Part shown: positions 16,730 to 25,434 of the stretch, in pieces
Numbering within the stretch: position 1 is the first letter of the stretch
How the letters are laid out: each line of letters starts with the position of its first letter
DNA from: Vibrio ostreae
Lineage (GTDB): Bacteria > Pseudomonadota > Gammaproteobacteria > Enterobacterales > Vibrionaceae
Assembly (NCBI RefSeq): GCF_019226825.1
Contig: NZ_CP076643.1
Span: 496,001 to 560,000, forward strand
DNA length: 64,000 nucleotides
Reading direction: 5' to 3'
Notes under the pieces: generated by a model
Told to the model about the DNA's origin: nothing
What the model saw: only the letters and a program-made list of their open reading frames with translations
Databases searched by the model: none
Translations under genes and position numbers: made by a program

Positions 16730-17693
16730 ATGCAAAAGTTAACAGCAATGGTATCCGCGTCCATGTTAGTCGCATCAACGGCGACCATGGCAGATCTGTA
16801 TGTTGGCGCTAAAGTCGGTAAAACCTGGCTTGATGACGCGTGTCATAATTCGGAATCCTGTGACTTGGATGGTACGACGGCAGGAGCTTTACTCGGTTAT
16901 AACCTCACCGATTGGCTGGCACTGGAGGGGGGGTACGACTATTTGGGGAAATTTAATGGCGCGGGTATTTATCGTGACACCGCAGAAGCATTCACCATTG
17001 CGCCCAAATTGAGCGTTGGCCTGACAGACGCGCTCGATCTGTACGGTAAAGTTGGTGGTGCACGGGTATTCTACGGGAATTCTTCGGATTACTCATACTT
17101 AGGTGCTGCGGGTCTGGAATATGCAGCAACCAGCAATCTTGGTGTTCGTCTTGAGTATCAATACCTGAGTGATATCAATAATGATGTTGTACGTGCTAAA
17201 GCGCACACAACCACGCTAGGCCTGGTTTACCGTTTCGGGGGGCAGTGCAGAGCCTGCTCCAGTTATGGCACCTGTGAAACCAGCTCCCGTAGCAAAACCT
17301 GCACCTGAGCCACAAATTGTGACCAAAACCTTTGAGTTCCAGCGTCTGGATAGTAAGACTTTCGCTAATGACAGCGCAGAGCTGAGTGCTGAGAAAAAAG
17401 CGCAACTCAATGATCTGGTCATATTCATGAAAGAGCACCCGCAGGCGAAAGTAGAAGTAACAGGCCATACTGACTCAAGTGGTCCTGAGGCCTATAACCA
17501 GAAGCTGTCTGAGAAACGAGCTCAGGCCGTGGCCGCAGTACTGGAAGAAAAAGGCATTGCAGCTTATCGTATCAAAGCGACTGGTCAGGGGGAAAGCAGC
17601 CCGGTTGCTTCGAACAAAACGGCAGAAGGTCGTGAGCAAAACCGCCGCGTAGAAATAGTGATTCCGGCATTTAAATACCAAGTGCAACAATAA
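16730..17693 (+). pseudogene. ompA: OmpA-family outer-membrane protein, one-base frameshift
   Basis: Two frames together give one OmpA. The N-terminal part has a signal peptide and an eight-strand beta-barrel (DLYVGAKVGKTWLD...TLGLVYRFG). The second, from about 17241, gives a Pro-rich linker (EPAPVMAPVKPAPVAKPAPEP) and an OmpA C-terminal peptidoglycan-binding domain (VTGHTDSSGPEAYNQKLSEKRAQAV...NRRVEIVI). The break is in a run of six G at 17237-17242. Removing one G joins the frames and yields exactly 320 residues, normal for this family. The rest shows no other damage. Either a sequencing error or a very recent mutation fits; a functional gene is more likely. Confidence 0.88.
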
Positions 17694-17731
17694 AAACTTT
17701 TTAATCAAATAGATATAGATTTGAAATATCA

Positions 17732-17766
17732 AAAGGATATATTGATTGGCAGTCAATATATCCTTT
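17732..17766 (+). terminator. Intrinsic terminator after ompA
   Basis: A 14-bp perfect stem (AAAGGATATATTGA at 17732-17745, complement at 17753-17766) with a 7-base loop, followed by a pyrimidine-rich tail. It lies 39 bases after the ompA stop. Confidence 0.85.
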
Positions 17767-17892
17767 GCTTTCTGGCCTGATACTTAATTTCATATTTTGT
17801 AAAATTAATTGATATAGAAATTGGATGGGTTAGAAATACAAGTTTGATTAAGTATTAGCGTGATATTTCTAACCTGGTGATTTTCGTTAAGA

Positions 17893-17996
17893 ATAGGTAC
17901 TAAAAAGAGCGGATTATAACGCCAAATTTTGGGCAGAAACCAAGTGGTTATGTCTGGCGCGTTATCTATTTTGCCAGGTAAGCAATAAGTACCTAT
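17893..17996 (+). ncRNA. Candidate structured leader RNA upstream of a Cys-rich microprotein
   Basis: Layered pairing is visible by eye. The outer stem is ATAGGTACT (17893-17901) with AGTACCTAT (17988-17996). A middle stem is ATAACGCCA (17916-17924) with TGGCG..TTAT (17955-17965, two-base bulge). An inner hairpin is AACCA/TGGTT (17938-17949). CTGGC (17954-17958) can instead pair with GCCAG (17973-17977), so two alternative folds exist. It ends 34 bases before the ribosome site of the microprotein. No known riboswitch class was recognised; this is a structural inference. Confidence 0.4.
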
Positions 17997-18040
17997 GTGG
18001 GAATAAATCCAGCACACTGTCATTCTCAAAGGAGGTTAGG

Positions 18041-18160
18041 ATGAATTGTCGTCACCTCGACAGCTTAAAGAAAGTTCGGCGTAGATTTTGGCACACAATA
18101 TTCGGTGTAAAAGAAATTTATTTGTGCCAGACGTGTGGAAAAAGAATTATGATGCGTTAA
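18041..18160 (+). CDS. 39-residue Cys-rich (zinc-ribbon-like) microprotein
   Basis: A short frame below usual ORF cut-offs, starting after a consensus ribosome site (AAAGGAGG at about 18028-18035). The product begins MNCRHLDSLKKVRRRFWH and ends YLCQTCGKRIMMR. The C-x-x-H-like start (Cys3, His5) and the C-x-x-C pair (Cys29, Cys32) could bind one metal ion like a minimal zinc ribbon. The middle is strongly basic (KKVRRRFWH), so contact with nucleic acid or ribosome is possible. It lies alone between the ompA terminator and a small minus-strand gene. The gene is supported by the ribosome site and the paired cysteines; the function is unknown. Confidence 0.65.
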   Translation: MNCRHLDSLKKVRRRFWHTIFGVKEIYLCQTCGKRIMMR

Positions 18161-18210
18161 TCATACAATTAGCAATATATTGTTATTGGCCCCATGTTAT
18201 ATAGATCTAC

Positions 18211-18432
18211 CTATTTTATCGATAACGTTAACTCCATCGCTTTCAGTAATGCCAGATAAATTTTTTCAGCTTCCTTATGCTTAATCACTGAGCCTTGCAG
18301 CGATAACACGACTTCGCCTTGAACTTTAAAGCGATAGAACTGGCCATCATATTCAAATATGGGGATGAGTGTTTCTTGCAAACACTGACTTTCACTTAAT
18401 CTTTTTACACTATGAATCATATTGTTATCCAT
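18211..18432 (-). CDS. Small hypothetical protein (73 residues)
   Basis: Not recognised. The product MDNNMIHSVKRLSESQCLQETLIPIFEYDGQFYRFKVQGEVVLSL... ends in an amphipathic helix (HKEAEKIYLALLKAMELTL). The ATG at 18432 is chosen over a TTG at 18444. It has a protein-like composition with beta-rich then helical character, and no membrane segment. It could be cytoplasmic. It lies between the microprotein and the tad operon on the same strand as tad, but about 100 bases from tadG, so it is probably not part of that machine. Confidence 0.5.
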   Translation of the reverse strand: MDNNMIHSVKRLSESQCLQETLIPIFEYDGQFYRFKVQGEVVLSLQGSVIKHKEAEKIYLALLKAMELTLSIK

Positions 18433-18542
18433 TCTACTATCCAACTTGACTTGCTGCTGCGTGGTAGTTTTGAATCATTCAAATGATTGACCGTAATACT
18501 AAGGGTGATAGCCGTAGCTCACACGTCACTGCATGGCTAAAT

Positions 18543-20201
18543 TCAAAGAATCAAACCATGTGAGGATGCCTGGATGGAATCTACCCATAAGTCTGCACCT
18601 CCGACTTGCACGCCAAGTGTATTTAAGATCGGAATTAAAATGCTAGAAATAATATTGGATAATAATGGATTAAGAACAGCTTCCAATCCGGAGGTAATAG
18701 AATTTAAAATTGTCGTAACTACTGTACTGTTACCCAATACAACGCCAACCCCCACATCAATATCAAAATTTTGATTTGCAGAAATTTGTTCGGGATAATC
18801 ATTCGGTGTTGGTATCGGGATCGTGTATGAAGTTAATTCAGGATTGGTGTTGAAGATGTTAATTTCAGCTTGTAATCCTAAGTTTATGGGAATGCTCAAG
18901 ACAGTAAGCCCGGCGGTAATTGCGACAGGCTGAACGGTCACTTCAACTAGCGGGCTTTCAGCTTTCACTTCTCCCAACATTTCTTCTTGTGTTCGAGTCA
19001 CGCTTGTTAGTGTAGCATTTGCCTTAGCTGCGGAAACATTGACGACAATGGGGTCGATTTTGAGTGTTAATCCCAGAATAGGATTATCTAAAATATTTAG
19101 CAGTGAATCTAAAACGCTATTCTGCCCTTCTTGCAACAATGAAACAGTGAGACCTAGTTCAAGCTGAGAGGTTGTTGCGGTTGGTTCGTGGCCTTCAACT
19201 ACCGGTAGTGTTGCAACCGTGTACTGCGGCGGTTCGATGATCTGGGTTTTCACTGTTACATCGGTAATGCCCGGGACACCAAGAGAAAGAGCGGGAATAT
19301 TAACAAAATGGTCTTTATTGGCAGCAAATATAGTGGTTTTAATTAAATCCAGTGCACGGAGCGATGTCTCCAGTGCCGCGCCCTGAGTTCCGTTTTCACT
19401 CAGTGTGAATACATCCCCCAGGACAATGTCAGGAATACTTTCGACCAGAGCAAGTTGGTTGATAATGATGTTCAGTCCATCCGGAAACTGATCGCCGTTG
19501 TCCAGGACATTGAGGTAAGTTTCAAGCACGGACAGGAGAGATATGTTGGTTTCGAGTACTTCCTGCGGTGAGCCTAAACCGAGATCAAGTGCCAGTGCGT
19601 CAAGGACACTGCCCAGTTTTAATGAGGTGTTCGCTAAGCCTTCATAACTGGCTACGCCTAAATTGAGGCTGGTGCCTAGCAGTCCGCCCAGCAATCCATT
19701 CAAGATCCCTCTGTCTGTTGAGCTGAGGGTTTTACTGCCAATGCCAAAACTGATGATACCTGCTTTCTGGACTGCAGCTTCTGCCATCAGGGTGATTTCA
19801 TTGTCGTTGAATAACCCGCCGGCAATCATACTTTGGGGAACCGTTTTGGTGACCACAACTTTAGATGCCGGGTAGCCATTAGCGACCGCGGCAGTGCTGG
19901 TGTCGATGACCCAGCGATTGTTTTGAATGGTGGCATACCCATTCTGAACGGTCAGGCTGTCCACCTGATCCTTATATTTGTCCGAGAGCATCGTGGTCAG
20001 GTTTGAGGCACCTTCAGACTGAATAAAGTAAGGGTTGTTGAGCCCGATTTCCGAGGCGGCAAGATCAGCGATAGACTGCAGTTGCTGACGCTGAAAAGCC
20101 AGGCGTGCGGTATCAATAGCGACGGAAGTAAAGATAACCAAACTGAGTAAGGCAGCCGAAAGCCACAAAGTGATGGCGCCTGACTGATCGCGTTTCGCCA
20201 T
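18543..20201 (-). CDS. tadG: TadG-like pilus assembly protein
   Basis: A 552-residue protein, last gene of the tad operon. The N-terminus (QSGAITLWLSAALLSLVIFTSVAIDTARLAFQRQQLQSIADLAASEIG) is the Tad/TadE-G N-terminal membrane domain. The remainder is a long extracytoplasmic region rich in Leu/Gly repeats (GILNGLLGGLLGTSLNLGVAS...) and acidic beta-type segments, with no von Willebrand A motif visible. TadG-like proteins are minor pilin-like or anchoring factors of the Flp pilus. It is three bases from the DUF3613 gene. Confidence 0.8.
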   Translation of the reverse strand: MAKRDQSGAITLWLSAALLSLVIFTSVAIDTARLAFQRQQLQSIADLAASEIGLNNPYFIQSEGASNLTTMLSDKYKDQVDSLTVQNGYATIQNNRWVIDTSTAAVANGYPASKVVVTKTVPQSMIAGGLFNDNEITLMAEAAVQKAGIISFGIGSKTLSSTDRGILNGLLGGLLGTSLNLGVASYEGLANTSLKLGSVLDALALDLGLGSPQEVLETNISLLSVLETYLNVLDNGDQFPDGLNIIINQLALVESIPDIVLGDVFTLSENGTQGAALETSLRALDLIKTTIFAANKDHFVNIPALSLGVPGITDVTVKTQIIEPPQYTVATLPVVEGHEPTATTSQLELGLTVSLLQEGQNSVLDSLLNILDNPILGLTLKIDPIVVNVSAAKANATLTSVTRTQEEMLGEVKAESPLVEVTVQPVAITAGLTVLSIPINLGLQAEINIFNTNPELTSYTIPIPTPNDYPEQISANQNFDIDVGVGVVLGNSTVVTTILNSITSGLEAVLNPLLSNIISSILIPILNTLGVQVGGADLWVDSIQASSHGLIL

Positions 20202-20203
20202 GA

Positions 20204-20470
20204 TTATTCTCCGAAATCGTTCTTAATGAATTTTTCCGGAATCGCGTGCGAAAACGATTTTTCAGCACGTTGCTGGGTCGCCTTCGCCGCTTCGGGCGTT
20301 AGTGTATCTTTATGGCTGGTTGCGAGCATATTTTGCCGCTGGATTTGCAGCCAGATACGCGTCTGCTGGCCTGTCACTTCTTCACCTTTCTGTGGTTTGG
20401 CCGGTAACGTCTGTGCAACCGTTGCGGATGCGTACGTGATTACGCTAACTAAAAGAAAAAGTGCTTTCAT
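20204..20470 (-). CDS. DUF3613-type small periplasmic protein of the tad locus
   Basis: An 88-residue protein with a signal peptide (MKALFLLVSVITYASATVAQ). The central GQQTRIWLQIQRQNMLATSHKDTLTPEAA and the end FSHAIPEKF match the DUF3613 family, which is often found inside tad loci. Its start overlaps the tadD stop by four bases, so it is co-translated with tadD. The function is unknown; its constant neighbourhood suggests a role in pilus assembly. Confidence 0.75.
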   Translation of the reverse strand: MKALFLLVSVITYASATVAQTLPAKPQKGEEVTGQQTRIWLQIQRQNMLATSHKDTLTPEAAKATQQRAEKSFSHAIPEKFIKNDFGE

Positions 20471-21141
20471 TGTTCCGTCTCCTCGCGACTTAATGGATTA
20501 AAACTACGCAGGGCAGTGACTAACTCCCGATTTTCTTTATATCCCCAGCCGTATCGCTTGATGAGGCTTTGCGCGCCTTTACGATCATTGTCGCGTGATA
20601 AAGCCAGCCATAAGTTTTTGGCCGAACGGTGATTGTTTGGGTTGAGCTCTAACGCGGTTAAAAACTCTCTTTTTGCCGCGTCTGTGTCGTCATTAAGTAG
20701 TAAGAAGAAGCCGTAATCGTTGCGGATCGCCGAGTTATCGGGCTCCACATCGACGGCCAGTCGCAGCCACTTGCCGGCCTGTTGGTAGTTTTGCCGGTAT
20801 GCGGAAATCAAACCGAGCCCATGTGCTGCCTCACCTTTCAAGCAGGTATCCAACAAGCGATCATATACTTTACTGGCCTCGTCCCATTGGCTCGTTTTCA
20901 GCAAAGCTTTGGCCTGCAAAGCGGACTGGCTGACGGATGTCGTCTCCATTTTCTTTAGCATCGCCAAAGTGGAATAGTATTGCTGTTTAGAAAAAGCTTG
21001 TTGGGCCATCGACAGCTTCATCCCCTGCGATTGAGATAACTTTTCGTTACACGCACCTGGCGATTGAGTATATTCAACGGGTTGTTGGCTGGATGAGCAG
21101 CCTGCCAATATCAAAGGAATCAACACCAATAAAGACTTCAT
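20467..21141 (-). CDS. tadD: TadD-like TPR lipoprotein
   Basis: A 224-residue protein with a lipoprotein signal (MKSLLVLIPLILAGCSSSQQ, Cys15). Tetratricopeptide-like repeats fill the middle and C-terminal part (GLGLISAYRQNYQQAGKWLRLAVDVEPDNSAIRNDYGFFLLLNDDTDAAKREFLTALELNPNN). TadD/pilotin-type proteins help secretin assembly in Tad systems. A GGAGG ribosome site lies before the start, and it begins directly after tadC. Confidence 0.85.
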   Translation of the reverse strand: MKSLLVLIPLILAGCSSSQQPVEYTQSPGACNEKLSQSQGMKLSMAQQAFSKQQYYSTLAMLKKMETTSVSQSALQAKALLKTSQWDEASKVYDRLLDTCLKGEAAHGLGLISAYRQNYQQAGKWLRLAVDVEPDNSAIRNDYGFFLLLNDDTDAAKREFLTALELNPNNHRSAKNLWLALSRDNDRKGAQSLIKRYGWGYKENRELVTALRSFNPLSREETEQ

Positions 21142-22038
21142 TTAACCTCCAAAGGCTGCCATCAGCGCCAGGGCTGCCGGACCACCGAGAACAATAAACA
21201 GAGCGGGAAACATCAGCGCCATCATGGCAATGGATATTTTTCCGGATAATTTGGTCACTTTTTCCTGCAATTCGACCCGTTTGTGCTGATATATCAACTC
21301 CGCCAGGGATTGGAACGATTCCTTTAAACCACCGCCGGTTGCTGCTGCTTGCGATAACATGGTCAGAAAGTCCTGGAATCCACTGGATAAGGTGAGTTGC
21401 GCCATATCATTAAACACGATCTCGCGGTTTTGACCTGCGTCGATGCGAGCCACGATAAGCTCTATATCCTTATTGACCTCAGGGGTCAGTTCTTTCGCTT
21501 CTTGGAGGTAAGCTTTGAGCAGGCCTTCCAACGAGAGGCCAACCTGCCAGAGAATGGCCATCATATGCACCGTGGTCAGCATTTCTTCATCAATTCGTCG
21601 TGCTCGTCTTCGTGCCTGAATTTTGAACCAGTAGAGCGACAGTAACGCGCCTAGTGCCATGAATAAGGCATAAAACAGGAAGGTGCGCTGCATGGTTGAG
21701 GAAAAGAGGTACTGTTGGCCGGTAAAAATTAAAAACAGCCCGGACCAGATGATGAACATCTTGAACAGACACAACACTTGCTGCCGCCCACTGATATACC
21801 CGGCCTGACGCATGGCAAGCACAATGTCGGACAGAGATTTTTGATGATCTTGTTTGGATTTTCGCCACCATTGCAGCGAATATTGCATCAATGGCTCGCG
21901 CACAGATTGTGTCTTTGGTGTCACTGCCATCGATTCGTCAGATTCAAGCAGTAACTTCTCCTGGCGAATGGCGATCAAGTGGCAAATCCCTGCGCAAAGC
22001 GTTAACACCACTGACAGTACAAAATAGGTCTGAGTCAT
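21142..22038 (-). CDS. tadC: TadC inner-membrane platform protein
   Basis: A 298-residue type II secretion F family protein. It has several membrane segments at the N-terminus, middle and C-terminus and the family core (HMMAILWQVGLSLEGLLKAYLQEAKELTPEVNKDIELIVARIDAGQNREIVFNDMAQ...GGGLKESFQSLAELIYQHKRVELQEKVTKLSGKISIAMMALMFPALFIVLGGPA). The start at 22038 (MTQTYF) is chosen because AAGGA lies eight bases upstream. With TadB it forms the base on which the TadA ATPase acts. Confidence 0.88.
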   Translation of the reverse strand: MTQTYFVLSVVLTLCAGICHLIAIRQEKLLLESDESMAVTPKTQSVREPLMQYSLQWWRKSKQDHQKSLSDIVLAMRQAGYISGRQQVLCLFKMFIIWSGLFLIFTGQQYLFSSTMQRTFLFYALFMALGALLSLYWFKIQARRRARRIDEEMLTTVHMMAILWQVGLSLEGLLKAYLQEAKELTPEVNKDIELIVARIDAGQNREIVFNDMAQLTLSSGFQDFLTMLSQAAATGGGLKESFQSLAELIYQHKRVELQEKVTKLSGKISIAMMALMFPALFIVLGGPAALALMAAFGG

Positions 22039-22073
22039 GGCTCTTTTCCTTGGCTGTAGACATTTCACATTGG

Positions 22074-22952
22074 CTATAAACTACGAAACATTCGCCAGAT
22101 CACGACGATGCCCGATAGCTGCAGGACGATACCAAACAGTAACGCCTGACGACCTGTCTCTGAGTACCACATATTGATCAACAGCTCTGGGTTCTGCGTC
22201 AGCATGTAGGCACTGACCAATACTGGCGCGGATCCGATAACCCAGGCTGTTATTCGGGTTTCTCCGGTGATCGATTTAAGCTCACGTCGGCTCAGATCTT
22301 GCTGCCTGAGCAATTTAACCAGGCTGTCGAGGGAGTCCGTAATACTGCCGCCGTATCGTGTATTGATGCTGAATATCGAGCCCAATAACCGCAATGCCGG
22401 AACGCCGGTAATCTGACTCTCTTTAATAAAAGCATGTTGTAATTCAATGCCTATTGCTCTGCGGTCATTGACGCGTTGCAGTACGTCTTTGAGCGGGCTG
22501 GTGGTCACTTTTGCTGACTGGTCTACCGCTTGTGGTACAGTCAATCCGACTTTGATACGGCGATGAACCTGATCGATAAAAGAGGGAAGTTGTTGTGTCA
22601 GGCGTAATCTCATTTTGGCTTTACGAAGGCGCGCCAAGAATGTAACGATCAAAAGACAGGTGACGAAACTGATCACAAAAGCCAGGCTACCAAACATTCG
22701 TCCCACGATGAAACTGACGCTAATGATGAGTAATAATAACAAGCCATTTTTTAACCATGACTGGCTAAATCCCATCTGCTGGGCTTTCTCTATTACGTAC
22801 GCTTGCGGGCCTTCGTGACGCACTCTGGTTTCAAGTTCCGTTGTGTGACTTTCTTGCGTGGCCTGTTTCTTCTGGACGTAGGCGGCTAAGGCATAGCAAA
22901 CACCGGCGACTGCCATGATTCCCAGACTCAGCAGCAGGTAGAGGTTTACCAT
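22074..22952 (-). CDS. tadB: TadB inner-membrane platform protein
   Basis: A 292-residue T2SS-F family protein with N-terminal, central and C-terminal membrane segments. The core is PSFIDQVHRRIKVGLTVPQAVDQSAKV...LRLLGSIFSINTRYGGSITDSLDSLVKLLRQQDLSRRELKSITGETRITAWVIGSAPVLVSA, typical of TadB. The start overlaps the end of tadA by seven bases with GAGGAG ahead of it. It partners TadC. Confidence 0.9.
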   Translation of the reverse strand: MVNLYLLLSLGIMAVAGVCYALAAYVQKKQATQESHTTELETRVRHEGPQAYVIEKAQQMGFSQSWLKNGLLLLLIISVSFIVGRMFGSLAFVISFVTCLLIVTFLARLRKAKMRLRLTQQLPSFIDQVHRRIKVGLTVPQAVDQSAKVTTSPLKDVLQRVNDRRAIGIELQHAFIKESQITGVPALRLLGSIFSINTRYGGSITDSLDSLVKLLRQQDLSRRELKSITGETRITAWVIGSAPVLVSAYMLTQNPELLINMWYSETGRQALLFGIVLQLSGIVVIWRMFRSL

Positions 22953-24205
22953 AGCTGCTCCTCAAGCTTCATTTGCAGCTCATTGGTCGGGATGCCACTT
23001 GGCTTAAACGTCCTTTGTGTATATTCGTAAAGCTTATGAGTTTTGATATGTCCATCTTCAACCGCGCCGACTTCCACCACTTCTGAAACAATTCTTTTGC
23101 CATTCGGCAGGCGACTTATCTGTATCACCATGTCGACCGCGGATGAAACCACTTTTCGGATGAAGTTCTCACTGGAATTAAAACCGGTCAATGTCACCAT
23201 CATTTCCAATCGGAGCAGGGCATCTCGTGGTGAGTTGGCATGTAAGGTGCTCATGGATCCCAGATGTCCTGTGTTCATGGCTTGCAACATGTCCAGCACT
23301 TCACCGCCACGACTTTCGCCTAAAATGATACGGTCAGGTCGCATTCGCAGAGCATTTTTTACCAGCTCGCGCGCGGTCACTTCACCGCTGCCTTCCGAGT
23401 TTGGTGGTCTGGTTTCAAGACGCACGACATGGGTATTTCGCAACTGCAGTTCGGCTGCATCTTCAATGGTGACAACCCTTTCATGTGGCGAAATATATTG
23501 ACTGAGAATATTTAACAACGTGGTTTTGCCTGATCCGGTCGCTCCGCTGATTAATATATTCAGGCGTGATGCAACACAGCGTTTCAAAAAAGCCAGCATG
23601 TCGGGTGACAGTGTGTCATTATCCAGAAGGTATTGTTCCGTTAAGCTATCCTGTTTGAACTTGCGCACCGAGAGGCAAGGGCCATCCAGGGCCAGAGGCG
23701 GAATGATGGCGTTAATACGACTGCCGTCAGGAAGACGAGCATCAACCATTGGATTGGACTCATCTATCCGTCTGCCGAGCGGGGAGAGCATTTTTCTAAT
23801 GACTCTGATAACGTGTTCGTCGTTGAGAAAGTGATGATCCACTTGTTCCAACAGGCCTTCGCGTTCGACGAACACCAGTTTCGGGCCATTGATCAGAATA
23901 TCGTTGATCGATGGATCTTTGAGTAAGTTCTCGATCGGGCCATAACCTAGCATCTCATCGACTAACTCTGCGGCCAGAGTGTCGAGTGGTGTTGATTGGC
24001 TAATATGTTCTTTGATTAAATATCGCTGGATATACGTGATGACCGGCAGCATCAGGTTCTCGCGGCTATCAGAGGCGAGGCCAAACAGGACACCATCATC
24101 TTCCATTTGCTCAAGCACGTACTTATGTAAGTCGGCCTTTAACTCCAAATCTAAAGGCTGACAGACAGAATTTTTAAAGGCATTCAACCAGTTGATTGTC
24201 GTCAT
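22946..24205 (-). CDS. tadA: TadA/CpaF secretion ATPase
   Basis: A 419-residue ATPase of the type II/IV secretion superfamily. Walker A is GATGSGKTTLLNIL; the Asp box and Walker B region read MRPDRIILGESRGGEVLDMLQAMNTGHLGSMSTLHANSPRDALLRLEMM, including the His box. The N-terminal part (YGPIENLLKDPSINDILINGPKLVFVEREG) is the CpaF N-domain. The start at 24205 (MTTINW) follows an AGGAG site six bases away; a longer frame to 24262 lacks one. It powers Flp pilus extension, and possibly retraction, since Tad systems have a single ATPase. Confidence 0.93.
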   Translation of the reverse strand: MTTINWLNAFKNSVCQPLDLELKADLHKYVLEQMEDDGVLFGLASDSRENLMLPVITYIQRYLIKEHISQSTPLDTLAAELVDEMLGYGPIENLLKDPSINDILINGPKLVFVEREGLLEQVDHHFLNDEHVIRVIRKMLSPLGRRIDESNPMVDARLPDGSRINAIIPPLALDGPCLSVRKFKQDSLTEQYLLDNDTLSPDMLAFLKRCVASRLNILISGATGSGKTTLLNILSQYISPHERVVTIEDAAELQLRNTHVVRLETRPPNSEGSGEVTARELVKNALRMRPDRIILGESRGGEVLDMLQAMNTGHLGSMSTLHANSPRDALLRLEMMVTLTGFNSSENFIRKVVSSAVDMVIQISRLPNGKRIVSEVVEVGAVEDGHIKTHKLYEYTQRTFKPSGIPTNELQMKLEEQLW

Positions 24206-24264
24206 AAACGGCTCCTGAAGCTGCGTTAGCTGATTATTAGAAAGAGAATCAGCACGGGCCAAAG

Positions 24265-25422
24265 TTATTTAGAAAATCCTATGTCACTGGGAAGATCTTC
24301 TGGCTCTGCATGCATGAAGACCATCTTGAAAAAGTCCGGTTGGTAATTGCGGTAAATCTCTCCCGGTAGCGGTGGTAATGTGGTGCCTTTTGCAATCGGG
24401 CGTACCAAGTGGGGCGTCACGACCATCATCAGCTCTTTGTCATTTTTTTCCAGGCGACTGGAGCTGAAAAAGGCGCCAAGAATCGGGATGTCACCCAAGC
24501 CAGGAAAGCGGTCGGCATTTTTCATCGTAGTACTGCTGATCAATCCACTGATAATAAAGGTCTCTCCGTCACCAAGTTGCACCGTGGTGTCGGTGCGTCG
24601 TACGCTAATTCCGGGTACCTGAACACCGCCGGTACTGACGGAATTACTGTAATTGAGTTCACTGACTTCGGGGGCCACTTTCAACATGATGCGGTTGTCC
24701 TCCATCACGGTAGGAGACAAGTTCAACCTCACGCCAAATTCTTTGAAGTCGATGGAAATATCCCCATCATTGGAAGACCTCGGATACGGGAATTCACCGC
24801 CGGCTAAAAAGGTCGCGGTGTGCCCGGACAGGGTAACGAGGCTCGGTTCAGCCAAGGTGTAGGCGAAACCATTGGCATTCAGTGCGCTGATGGTCCCTAA
24901 AATCCCTTTTGATACATCGCCAATGACCACATTAAACGCATCACTCAGAGATAAAAAGTTGCTGCTGGAGGAGAGTTCCCCGCCAAATGAAGCGCCATTT
25001 AAAGCAGAGCTGCTGCCAATGCCAAATGTTGTATTGCCAGTTTGCCGGCCAAGGAAAAAACCTGCCTGTTTCAACGCGCTTTTACTGATTTCTACCACTT
25101 TAATGTCGGTTTGAACCTGAACATTATTGTAACTAACGGCAGTTGGCTGAACCTTGAGCATGTATTCTAACGGTGTGTCCTGAGTTGTGGTCCAGACGTT
25201 CAATGTCGTTGAACCGATCTGTTGACCGGTGAGTAATAGCGTTTTGTCGTTGAGTACAGTGAGTGAGACAATATCCGGTGTGGCGATAGCGGCTCGTTTC
25301 AGGTCACCTGTTGGGATGTGAATACTTTGCTGAGCATGCTCTTTAAGAATAATGGTTTCTGCCGCTTGAGAGACAAACGGTAACATGAGCAAAAATAATA
25401 CAACCAGTCTGTGTAGGCTCAT
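24265..25422 (-). CDS. rcpA: RcpA/CpaC secretin
   Basis: An outer-membrane secretin of about 385 residues with a signal peptide (MSLHRLVVLFLLMLPFVSQA). The N-terminal pilus-secretin domain is PTGDLKRAAIATPDIVSLTVLNDKTLLLTGQQIGSTTLNVW. The secretin core ends with VPGISVRRTDTTVQLGDGETFIISGLISSTTM...FPGLGDIPILGAFFSS...ELMMVVTPHLV. It is at the short end for this family. The start at 25422 has AAGGA nine bases upstream and a shorter, better signal than the frame from 25431. It forms the outer-membrane pore for the pilus. Confidence 0.9.
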   Translation of the reverse strand: MSLHRLVVLFLLMLPFVSQAAETIILKEHAQQSIHIPTGDLKRAAIATPDIVSLTVLNDKTLLLTGQQIGSTTLNVWTTTQDTPLEYMLKVQPTAVSYNNVQVQTDIKVVEISKSALKQAGFFLGRQTGNTTFGIGSSSALNGASFGGELSSSSNFLSLSDAFNVVIGDVSKGILGTISALNANGFAYTLAEPSLVTLSGHTATFLAGGEFPYPRSSNDGDISIDFKEFGVRLNLSPTVMEDNRIMLKVAPEVSELNYSNSVSTGGVQVPGISVRRTDTTVQLGDGETFIISGLISSTTMKNADRFPGLGDIPILGAFFSSSRLEKNDKELMMVVTPHLVRPIAKGTTLPPLPGEIYRNYQPDFFKMVFMHAEPEDLPSDIGFSK

Positions 25423-25434
25423 AGACAACATTCC

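Noticed and set aside
17237-17242. Phase variation of ompA through the G-run
   Set aside because: Six G is short for contingency loci, and two other genes show the same kind of one-base error, so a technical cause is more likely.
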